Below are positions 6,797 to 13,036 of a stretch of DNA of 13,036 nucleotides, one piece after another. The stretch's first letter is position 1. Each line of letters begins with the position of its first letter. The notes under the pieces were generated by a model. That model was given only the letters and a program-made list of their open reading frames with translations. It ran no database searches and was not told the origin of the DNA. The position numbers and the translations under genes are program-made. The stretch comes from JBFEYJ01 sp041546305. Its GTDB lineage: Bacteria; Pseudomonadota; Gammaproteobacteria; Thiohalomonadales; Thiohalomonadaceae. The stretch lies in assembly GCA_041546305.1 (NCBI GenBank), contig JBFEWO010000074.1:1-13036 (forward strand), in the 5' to 3' direction.

Positions 6797-8169
6797 GCAC
6801 AGCACCCCACATCCTCGTCGTCGATGACGAGCCCGATATCCGCCGGTTGCTCAAGGAGATCCTGGAGGATGAGGACTACTCGGTCTCCACTGCCGAAGAT
6901 GCAGCCTCTGCCAGACAGGCTCGTCGCGACCAACGCCCCGATCTGATTCTGCTCGATATCTGGATGCCCGATGTGGATGGCATCACCCTGCTCAAGGAGT
7001 GGACCCAGGAGGAGCCACTTAACCAGCCGGTGATCATCATGTCCGGACATGGCAACGTGGAAACAGCAGTGGAGGCCACCCGTCTGGGTGCCTACGACTA
7101 CATAGAAAAACCCCTCTCCCTCGCAAAATTGCTGCTGACGATCGAACACGCCTTACAAAACGCCAACCTATTGCGTGAGAACGTCGGTCTACGCCAAGCA
7201 AATCAGCCGATCAGTGAGCCCATAGGCAGAAGCCACCAATTCCGCCAGTTGCGCCAACAGGCATTGCAGATCGCCCAACACGAGACCCCGGTGCTGCTGC
7301 GCGGCGAACCGGGAAGCGGTAAGCACCTGTTCGCCCGTTATCTGCACAACAACAGCGCCCGCCGCAACGGCCCTTTCCTGCGTGCCGACATCAATGTCAT
7401 CACGACCAAAGATCAGGCCTGCCAGCTCCTGTTCGGCAGCGAAGCTGGAGAACAGGTGCAGTATGGTCTGCTCGACCAGGCTCACGGCGGTACCCTCTAT
7501 ATTGATGATATCGCTGACCTCGATCTTCAAGTGCAGCAGCTCCTACTGCGCCTGCTCAAGGAGGGCCAATACACGCGTCATAGCGGCAGTAGCCCGGTGA
7601 CAGCCAATGTACGCCTGATTGTCGCCAGCCGACACGCGCTCGAACAGAGCATTGCATTGCAGCAGTTTAACGAGGACCTCTACTACCAACTTAATGTTGT
7701 ATCGCTCTATGTTCCTGCGCTGCGTGAGCACAGTGAGGACGTCCTCGATCTTGTCGCCTTTTACAGTGATTATTTCATCGAAACTGACAAGCTTCCCTAT
7801 CACAGCTTTACAACCGCCGCACTCAATCGTTTACGCCAGCACCCCTGGCCCGGCAATGTCCGTGAACTGAAAAATCTGGTACAGCGACTGCTGATCATCG
7901 GCCACGACCGCCAGCTCGACATCAGCGATATTGAGGAGGCTATTGGCCAACAGCGCCAGGGGCCTGACAGCGACCTGGCCGCGGCCGCCTATGAGTTACC
8001 CCTGCGCCAGGCCCGGGAGCGGTTCGAGCGCAGCTATTTTGAAGTGCTGCTCAGGCGGTTTGAGGGGAGCGTCAATCAGGTCGCGCAACATGCGGGCATG
8101 GAACGCACACACCTCTATCGCAAGTTGCGCAGCCTCGGCATCGATCCCAAGCGTTACAGTTCCCGCTAA
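6793..8169 (+). CDS. ntrX: NtrX-like response regulator with degenerate AAA+ domain
   Basis: A 458-residue NtrC-family regulator, the expected partner of the preceding kinase (ATGA stop/start overlap). The receiver domain (about 5-120) has acidic residues DDE 11-13, phospho-acceptor Asp55 in LILLDIWMPD, and Lys106. The AAA+ domain (about 143-370) keeps Walker A GEPGSGK (171-177) and a PWPGNVREL segment (351-359). It departs from working sigma-54 activators in three ways. After LFG the sequence is SEAGEQVQYGLLDQA, with no GAFTGA and about five fewer residues than NtrC. Walker B is LYIDDIADL, with Asp in place of Glu. The arginine-finger segment is FNEDLYYQLNV where FREDLYYRLNV is usual. The C-terminal Fis-type helix-turn-helix (about 403-450, ending HLYRKLRSLGI) looks normal. 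NtrX proteins without GAFTGA are known in alphaproteobacteria. I infer a phosphorylation-controlled DNA-binding regulator that does not remodel sigma-54 polymerase. Confidence 0.92.
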   Translation: MSTAPHILVVDDEPDIRRLLKEILEDEDYSVSTAEDAASARQARRDQRPDLILLDIWMPDVDGITLLKEWTQEEPLNQPVIIMSGHGNVETAVEATRLGAYDYIEKPLSLAKLLLTIEHALQNANLLRENVGLRQANQPISEPIGRSHQFRQLRQQALQIAQHETPVLLRGEPGSGKHLFARYLHNNSARRNGPFLRADINVITTKDQACQLLFGSEAGEQVQYGLLDQAHGGTLYIDDIADLDLQVQQLLLRLLKEGQYTRHSGSSPVTANVRLIVASRHALEQSIALQQFNEDLYYQLNVVSLYVPALREHSEDVLDLVAFYSDYFIETDKLPYHSFTTAALNRLRQHPWPGNVRELKNLVQRLLIIGHDRQLDISDIEEAIGQQRQGPDSDLAAAAYELPLRQARERFERSYFEVLLRRFEGSVNQVAQHAGMERTHLYRKLRSLGIDPKRYSSR

Positions 8170-8258
8170 TGATCCGGCGCGCTTGTCACACGTATTATTG
8201 CAATCTGGACCTGACTCTTTACATCAAATCTTTCGCAGCCTTTCGCGTGTAATTTGAC

Positions 8259-8280
8259 GCACATTCGGGCTAGAATGTGC
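8259..8280. repeat. Perfect inverted repeat upstream of trkA; possible operator or hairpin
   Basis: Arms GCACATTC (8259-8266) and GAATGTGC (8273-8280) are perfect reverse complements around a 6-nt centre, ending 40 nt before the trkA ATG. A TAGAAT (8271-8276) that could be a -10 element lies partly in the right arm, so a protein bound here would cover a start site. The -35 at the matching 17-bp distance is poor (TGTAAT, 8248-8253). There is no T-run after it, so it is not an intrinsic terminator. It could be a dimer-binding operator or a leader hairpin. Confidence 0.4.
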
Positions 8281-8320
8281 CCACTTCTTGCGGGCCGGAT
8301 CACATCAAGATAAAGCGCCT

Positions 8321-9694
8321 ATGAAAATAATTATTCTCGGTGCCGGACAGGTGGGAACCTCCCTGGCCAACCATCTCGCCAGCGAGGCCAATGACATCAC
8401 GGTCATCGACTCTGACAGCAAGCGATTGCAAGAGCTGCAGGATCGTCTGGACCTTCGAACCGTTGCCGGTCACGCCTCCCATCCGGATGTACTGCGGCGT
8501 GCCGGGGCCGAAGATGCGGATATGATCATTGCCGTCACCAACAGTGACGAAACCAACATGGTCGCCTGCCAAGTCGCCTTTACCCTGTTTCGTACTCCTA
8601 CCAAAATTGCACGGGTACGGGCTCAGGACTATTTGCAGTATCCGGAACTCTTCAGCCAGGAATCGCTGCCCATCGACGTCATGATCAGTCCGGAACAACT
8701 GGTCACGGACTATATCTATCGACTGATCGAACACCCTGGCGCCCTGCAGGTTCTGGATTTCTCCGGTGGCCGGGTCCAGCTGGTGGCGGTCAAGGCTTAC
8801 TATGGCGGGCCTCTGGTAGGCCATGAGCTTCGCACTTTACGCGATCACATGCCTGGCGTGCAGACCCGTGTGGCGGCCATCTACCGCCGTGGCCGCGCCC
8901 TCAACCCTGAAGGCAATACTGTCATCGAAGCTGATGATGAGGTGTTCTTCATCGCCGCGAAGAAAGACATTCGAGCGGTGATGAGCGAGCTGCGCCGTCT
9001 GGAAAAACCGGTCAAACGGGTCATCATCGCCGGCGGTGGCAACATCGGTACCCGCCTGGCCAAGGCCCTGGAGCCGCACTTTCAGGTAAAGCTGATTGAT
9101 CACAACGCACCGCGTACCGTAACCATCTCCGAGGAACTCGAACGCACCATTGTCCTGCACGGTGACGCGGCCGATGAGGATCTGCTGCTGGAAGAGAATA
9201 TCGAGGATACCGATGTCTTCTGCGCCCTAACCAATGATGATGAGGCCAACATTCTTTCAGCCATGCTGGCCAAACGGCTCGGCGCCCGCAAGGTGATGGC
9301 GCTGATCAATCGCGCCGCCTATGTGGATCTGGTCGAAAGCGGCGACATTGATATCGCCATCTCACCGCCCCAAGCCACCATCGGCTCCCTGCTCGCCCAT
9401 GTGCGCCGCGGTGATGTGGTGATGGTTCACTCCCTGCGCCGCGGTGCTGCCGAGGCGATAGAGGCTATTGCGCACGGCGACCAGTACTCCTCCAAGGTCG
9501 TCGGCAGAGCGATTGAAGATATCAAGTTGCCCCAAGGCACGACCATCGGCGCCATTGTGCGCGGCGATGAAGTCCTTATCGCTCATCACGATACGGTGAT
9601 CGAGGCCGAGGATCATGTGCTGCTCTTCGTGGTGGATAAAAAACGGATCCCAGACGTCGAACGCCTGTTCCAGGTCGGGATCACTTTCCTCTAG
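8321..9694 (+). CDS. trkA: Trk potassium uptake regulatory subunit TrkA
   Basis: The 457-residue cytosolic gating subunit of the Trk potassium system, nearly the same length as E. coli TrkA (458). TrkA binds NAD(H) and other nucleotides and controls the TrkH channel at the inner membrane. It has the expected tandem duplication. The first RCK-N Rossmann unit starts at the N-terminus with GAGQVG (7-12) and the acidic end of the second strand at Asp30, followed by a TrkA-C unit to about 225. The second Rossmann unit starts near 232 with GGGNIG (238-243) and Asp260, followed by a second TrkA-C unit to the end. I chose ATG 8321 (MKIIILGAGQ), the family's standard start; an in-frame TTG at 8288 would add 11 residues unlike the family. 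It follows ntrX after 151 bp and precedes trkH by 25 nt. Confidence 0.97.
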   Translation: MKIIILGAGQVGTSLANHLASEANDITVIDSDSKRLQELQDRLDLRTVAGHASHPDVLRRAGAEDADMIIAVTNSDETNMVACQVAFTLFRTPTKIARVRAQDYLQYPELFSQESLPIDVMISPEQLVTDYIYRLIEHPGALQVLDFSGGRVQLVAVKAYYGGPLVGHELRTLRDHMPGVQTRVAAIYRRGRALNPEGNTVIEADDEVFFIAAKKDIRAVMSELRRLEKPVKRVIIAGGGNIGTRLAKALEPHFQVKLIDHNAPRTVTISEELERTIVLHGDAADEDLLLEENIEDTDVFCALTNDDEANILSAMLAKRLGARKVMALINRAAYVDLVESGDIDIAISPPQATIGSLLAHVRRGDVVMVHSLRRGAAEAIEAIAHGDQYSSKVVGRAIEDIKLPQGTTIGAIVRGDEVLIAHHDTVIEAEDHVLLFVVDKKRIPDVERLFQVGITFL

Positions 9695-9719
9695 AAGCCT
9701 GATGGAATAACAACATCTC

Positions 9720-11174
9720 ATGCAGCTAACTGCTATCCAGCGCATTCTTGGCCTGTTGCTGATGCTGTTCAGCACCACCATGCTCCCACCGATCCTGGTC
9801 TCGGCCTTCTATGCCGATGGATTCCACCTTTCCTTTCTACTGGGTTTTGCTCTGACCCTCGTTACAGGACTGGTGCTTTGGCTACCGGCCCACCGGGTCC
9901 GTAAAGAACTCCGGCTGCGAGACGGTTTTGTGGTCGTGGTCCTGTTCTGGACCGTCCTCAGCCTATTCGGTGCACTTCCCTTCGCAGTAGGTGCCGAACC
10001 CAACCTCTCGATCACCGATGCAGTCTTTGAGTCTTTCTCGGGTCTGACCACCACCGGGGCGACAGTCATCACCGGTCTCGACCACCTGCCCCCTTCCCTG
10101 CTCTATTATCGGCAACAACTGCAGTGGCTCGGCGGCATGGGAATTATCGTGCTGGCAGTGGCCATCCTACCGATGCTCGGCATTGGTGGCATGCAGCTCT
10201 ACCGCGCGGAAACACCCGGCCCGATGAAAGATAACAAGCTCACTCCGCGCATTACCGAAACCGCTAAAGCGTTGTGGTACATCTACCTCGGCCTTACGAT
10301 CAGCTGTGCCCTTGCCTACTGGCTGGCAGGAATGAGCCTTTTCGATGCCGTCGGTCACGCCTTCTCCACCGTCGCTATCGGTGGTTTCTCCACCCACGAT
10401 GCGAGCATGGGCTATTACAGCAACATGCCTCAAATCGAATTGGTAGCCATCATCTTCATGCTGCTTTCCGGCGTCAATTTCGCCCTGCACTTTCTTGCCT
10501 GGCGTGGCAAGAACCTCAACCCCTACCTGCATGATGCGGAGTTCAAAACCTACATCACCGTGCTCAGCATCATTGCGGTAATCACCACCTTTTATCTTCA
10601 CATGAATGCCACCTTTGACGACTTCACCCGCGCCCTGCTGCACGGGACTTTTCAGGTTGTCTCTATCGGCACCACCACAGGCTTTACTACCAGCAACTAC
10701 TCGCTGTGGCCAGGTTTTCTGCCGGTACTGTTACTTTTCTCTAGCTTCATCGGCGGTTGTGCAGGCTCTACCGGGGGCGGCATGAAAGTAATCCGTTTCC
10801 TTTTGTTGCTGAAGCAAGGCATGCGTGAGATCAGCCGCCTGGTCCATCCGAATGCGGTGATCCCCATCAAAATCGGTGGCAAACCCCTGCCCGACAAGGT
10901 GATTGACTCTGTGTGGGGATTCTTTGCCACCTACGTGGCTATCTTCAGCCTGCTGCTACTGTTGATGATGGTCGTCGGCCTGGACCAGGTCACCGCTTTT
11001 TCTGCGGTCGCTGCTACGATGAACAATCTCGGTCCCGGTCTTGGCGATGTGGCGCTCAGCTATGCCAGTCTGCCCGACTTCGCCAAGTGGGTACTCTGTT
11101 TTGCTATGCTGCTGGGTCGCCTGGAGATCTTTACCCTGTTGGTCCTCCTTAGCCCCGCCTTCTGGCGCAAATAG
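9720..11174 (+). CDS. trkH: Trk potassium uptake channel TrkH/TrkG
   Basis: A 484-residue inner-membrane potassium-transporting subunit, the usual TrkH length. The protein is a chain of hydrophobic segments with the four pore-loop repeats of the SKT superfamily. Each has its selectivity-filter glycine: LTTTGATVI near Gly113, STVAIGGFSTHD near 216-227, SIGTTTGFTTSN near Gly321, and AATMNNLGPGLG near 431-442. The mid-channel gating loop region GCAGSTGGGMK (346-356) is also present. Basic cytoplasmic loops (HRVRKELRLRDG) give a normal topology. It forms a complex with TrkA, encoded 25 nt upstream. The ATG at 9720 has only a weak, distant GGA upstream, so coupling to trkA translation is likely. 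trkA and trkH are adjacent here, whereas in E. coli they are far apart. The calls TrkH and TrkG cannot be told apart with certainty; TrkH is the safer name. Confidence 0.95.
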   Translation: MQLTAIQRILGLLLMLFSTTMLPPILVSAFYADGFHLSFLLGFALTLVTGLVLWLPAHRVRKELRLRDGFVVVVLFWTVLSLFGALPFAVGAEPNLSITDAVFESFSGLTTTGATVITGLDHLPPSLLYYRQQLQWLGGMGIIVLAVAILPMLGIGGMQLYRAETPGPMKDNKLTPRITETAKALWYIYLGLTISCALAYWLAGMSLFDAVGHAFSTVAIGGFSTHDASMGYYSNMPQIELVAIIFMLLSGVNFALHFLAWRGKNLNPYLHDAEFKTYITVLSIIAVITTFYLHMNATFDDFTRALLHGTFQVVSIGTTTGFTTSNYSLWPGFLPVLLLFSSFIGGCAGSTGGGMKVIRFLLLLKQGMREISRLVHPNAVIPIKIGGKPLPDKVIDSVWGFFATYVAIFSLLLLLMMVVGLDQVTAFSAVAATMNNLGPGLGDVALSYASLPDFAKWVLCFAMLLGRLEIFTLLVLLSPAFWRK

Positions 11175-11759
11175 ATGTCTGAGCAAGATCGGGAGAAGTG
11201 GGAGGCTCGCTACCGAGGCATCGAAACCCACAGCCCTGAGCCAACGTATGTATTGAAGAAGTACGCCTACCTTTTGCCGGCGCAGGGTGAGGCGCTCGAT
11301 CTGGCTGCCGGTCTCGGGGCTAACGCCCTCTTCCTGGCAAAATGTGGCTTCCGCTGCACCGCATGGGACATCTCCGCAAATGCCATGGAACATCTGTCCG
11401 CACAAGCGGCCGCTGAAGGTGTATCCGTCATTCGAGAGGTGAGGGATGTGGTCGCCGTGCCGCCGCCAGCACAGCGTTTTGATGTGATCGTGGTCAGCCG
11501 CTTTCTTGATCGTGCACTCTGCCCTGCCATTAGTGCCGCTTTACGCCCAGGTGGTCTGCTGTTCTATCAAACCTTCACTAGGGATAAAGCCGATCCCACC
11601 GTAGGCCCCTCCAATCCTGCCTTTCTGCTGGAGCGCAATGAGTTGCTAAGGTTGTTTCCCGATCTCACGGTACGTGTCTATCACGAGGAAGGGTGGCTTG
11701 GCGACATCAACAAGGGCCTGCGCAATGAGGCCTGCTTGGTCGCCGAAAAGCGCAGATGA
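11175..11759 (+). CDS. Class I SAM-dependent methyltransferase, TehB-like
   Basis: A 194-residue small-molecule-type methyltransferase with a Rossmann core. SAM motif I is EALDLAAGLGANALFLA (39-55), with AAG in place of the usual GCG. The end of the second strand is TAWDIS, with Asp65 likely to bind the ribose of SAM, as in the TAWD of TehB-family proteins. RFDVIVVSRFLDR (101-113) is the motif IV region, and LRPGGLLFYQTFT (123-135) is the strand after it. The following NPAFLLERNELLRLF is common in proteobacterial proteins annotated as TehB-like. Substrate is unknown; a tellurite-resistance role should not be assumed from family resemblance. The ATG directly follows the trkH stop (0-nt spacing) with no clear Shine-Dalgarno, so it probably depends on trkH translation. 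It ends 3 nt from the convergent glmS stop. Confidence 0.88.
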   Translation: MSEQDREKWEARYRGIETHSPEPTYVLKKYAYLLPAQGEALDLAAGLGANALFLAKCGFRCTAWDISANAMEHLSAQAAAEGVSVIREVRDVVAVPPPAQRFDVIVVSRFLDRALCPAISAALRPGGLLFYQTFTRDKADPTVGPSNPAFLLERNELLRLFPDLTVRVYHEEGWLGDINKGLRNEACLVAEKRR

Positions 11760-11762
11760 TAC

Positions 11763-13036
11763 CTACTCCACTGTCACAGATTTAGCCAGGTTACGGGGCT
11801 GATCGACGTCGGTGCCCTTGAGCACTGCAACATGATAGGCCAGCAACTGAAGGGGGATGCTGTATAGGATAGGTGCAACATGTTCACCATCGGTGGGTAC
11901 GACCGTCACATGCACCCGCTCGCTTCCGTGCATCGCCGCCGCTTGCTCTGTGAAAACATAGAGTTCACCACCGCGTGCTCGCACCTCCTCGAGGTTTGAC
12001 TTGATCTTCTCCAGCAACTCATCGTTCGGCGCCACCGCAATCACTGGCATCTCGTCATCCACCAACGCCAGCGGACCATGCTTCAACTCACCGGCCGGAT
12101 AGGCCTCGGCGTGAATATAAGAGATCTCCTTGAGTTTCAACGCCCCTTCCATGGCGACCGGGTATTGAACGCCGCGCCCCAGAAAGAGAGCATGCTGCTT
12201 GTCGGCGAAGCGCTGCGCCAGCAGACGGATCGACTCATCTAGCTTGAGTACCTCCTGCACATTGCGCGGCAATGCCAATAACTGCTCAACTATTGCGGCC
12301 TCGCGCGCGGCATCCATACGATGGCGACGCCCCACCGAGATCACCAGTAGTAACAATGCCACCAGCTGTGTGGTAAAGGCCTTGGTCGAGGCGACCCCGA
12401 TCTCCGGGCCTGCGCGAGTCATCAGTGAGAGATCCGCCTCTCGCACCAGCGAGCTCTCCGGGACGTTACAAATCGCCACGCTGGGCCCGAAGCCCCATTC
12501 TTTTGTTGCCTTCAGCGCGGCAAGTGTATCGGCGGTTTCCCCGGATTGCGAAATCACCACTACCAGTGTGTCCGGATCGGCGACTGGGTGGCGATAACGG
12601 AATTCACTCGCCACCTCGACCCGACAGGGCACACCGGCAAGCCCCTCAAACCAGTTACGCGCCACCATCCCTGCATGGTAGCTGGTGCCACAGGCGATGA
12701 TTTGTACCGCTTTGACCCGATCGAAGATCTCTTCTGCCTCTGGACCGAATGCGTGCTCCAGCACAATCTCTCCGGAGAGGCGACCCTGTAGGGTCTCAGC
12801 AATCGCATATGCCTGCTCGTGGATCTCCTTGAGCATGAAATGACGGTAACGGCCGCGGTCGAGGGCATCGAGGGAGAGTTCAGACTCTTTGATCGGCCGC
12901 TCCACCCTGGCGCCACCGGCATCGTAGATCACCAATGACTCACGACGCAGGTCGGCCACGTCACCTTCTTCAAGGAAGATGAAGCGACGTGTCACCGGCA
13001 ACAACGGCGCCACATCGGACGCAATGAAGTATTCTC
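11763..13036 (-). CDS. glmS: Glutamine--fructose-6-phosphate aminotransferase (isomerizing), C-terminal part
   Basis: GlmS makes glucosamine-6-phosphate from fructose-6-phosphate and glutamine, the first step toward UDP-GlcNAc for peptidoglycan and lipopolysaccharide. About 424 codons are inside the window; the N-terminal glutaminase domain with its catalytic Cys1 is outside. The visible part starts in EYFIASDVAPLLPVTRRF, at the end of the glutaminase domain, so roughly 185 residues are missing compared with the 609 of E. coli. Two SIS sugar-phosphate domains follow. The first contains IACGTSYHAG, ISQSGETADTLAALKAT and STKAFTTQL; the second contains FLGRGVQYPVAMEGALKLKE and AEAYPAGELKHGPLAL. 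The C-terminus PRNLAKSVTVE has the conserved lysine that forms the Schiff base with substrate. All look intact. The apparent GTG start at 13013 is internal, because the frame stays open upstream. In many bacteria glmU lies upstream; that cannot be checked here. Confidence 0.97.
   Translation of the reverse strand, partial: EYFIASDVAPLLPVTRRFIFLEEGDVADLRRESLVIYDAGGARVERPIKESELSLDALDRGRYRHFMLKEIHEQAYAIAETLQGRLSGEIVLEHAFGPEAEEIFDRVKAVQIIACGTSYHAGMVARNWFEGLAGVPCRVEVASEFRYRHPVADPDTLVVVISQSGETADTLAALKATKEWGFGPSVAICNVPESSLVREADLSLMTRAGPEIGVASTKAFTTQLVALLLLVISVGRRHRMDAAREAAIVEQLLALPRNVQEVLKLDESIRLLAQRFADKQHALFLGRGVQYPVAMEGALKLKEISYIHAEAYPAGELKHGPLALVDDEMPVIAVAPNDELLEKIKSNLEEVRARGGELYVFTEQAAAMHGSERVHVTVVPTDGEHVAPILYSIPLQLLAYHVAVLKGTDVDQPRNLAKSVTVE

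Noticed and set aside
8183..8202. Possible sigma-54 promoter (TGTCAC ... TTGCA) upstream of trkA.
   Set aside because: The spacing between the two elements is 8 nt, not 5, and the GG of the -24 element is absent. The neighbouring regulator also lacks GAFTGA.
8254..8276. TTGACG and TAGAAT as a sigma-70 promoter for trkA.
   Set aside because: Both hexamers are good matches but only 11 bp apart, too close for a standard promoter. The overlap with the inverted repeat seems the more useful description.
8288..8320. Upstream TTG start that would add 11 residues to TrkA.
   Set aside because: The ATG at 8321 gives the standard TrkA N-terminus with the nucleotide-binding strand at residue 3 and a length within one residue of E. 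coli TrkA.
9362..9781. Minus-strand open frame of 139 codons across the trkA/trkH junction.
   Set aside because: It is antisense to the well-supported trkA and trkH genes and its translation shows no family resemblance or start signal.
12911..13013. GTG at 13013 as the true start of a short SIS-domain protein.
   Set aside because: The frame remains open to the window edge and the codons before it read EYFIASD, as expected inside GlmS at the end of the glutaminase domain.

Overview
The window looks like chromosomal core sequence from a gammaproteobacterium. The evidence is gene content and order: def-fmt-rsmB-trkA is the classic gammaproteobacterial block, and a divergent LysM-protein gene beside def matches what I recall of the Pseudomonas PA0016-PA0020 region. 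Here a DUF4390 gene and an NtrY/NtrX-type two-component pair sit between rsmB and trkA. From memory this arrangement fits Chromatiales/Thiotrichales-like, often sulfur-oxidising lineages, but that placement is inference. Base composition looks moderately GC-rich and even. I see no mobile element, CRISPR array, tRNA or rRNA.

Layout. (1) 1-1099, minus strand: a LysM-domain outer-membrane lipoprotein, TsaP/PA0020-like, whose C-terminus runs off the left edge. (2) 1100-1233: divergent intergenic region with weak promoter candidates and an AT-rich hairpin in the def leader. (3) 1234-4015, plus strand: translation and RNA-modification block def, fmt, rsmB. fmt and rsmB overlap by 8 nt and rsmB has a GTG start with a strong Shine-Dalgarno. 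(4) 3969-8169, plus strand: DUF4390 exported protein, NtrY-like membrane histidine kinase and NtrX-like response regulator, all overlapping head to tail. (5) 8170-8320: the longest gap (151 bp), holding a perfect 8-bp-arm inverted repeat. (6) 8321-11759, plus strand: trkA and trkH (Trk potassium uptake), then a small SAM-dependent methyltransferase starting on the base after the trkH stop. (7) 11763-13036, minus strand: the C-terminal two thirds of glmS, converging on the methyltransferase with a 3-nt gap. No stretch over 300 bases lacks a gene.

How the genes work together: def and fmt form the N-formylmethionine cycle (formylation of initiator tRNA, later deformylation of nascent protein), and rsmB modifies 16S rRNA. 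Overlaps suggest translational coupling from fmt through rsmB, DUF4390, ntrY and ntrX. TrkA is the cytosolic NAD-binding regulator of the TrkH potassium channel. NtrY and NtrX should form a phosphorelay. The gene order raises the possibility that the exported DUF4390 protein and NtrYX monitor the envelope or ionic state and affect trkAH, but the sequence alone does not show this.

The most notable signal is in the NtrX-like regulator. Its receiver domain and Fis-type DNA-binding domain look intact. Its AAA+ domain has lost the GAFTGA sigma-54 contact loop (shortened by about five residues relative to NtrC), both usual arginine-finger positions (now Asn and Gln) and the Walker B glutamate (now Asp). 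It therefore probably does not work as a standard sigma-54 activator. Nothing else points clearly to a wholly new system; the window is mainly a well-organised housekeeping region.
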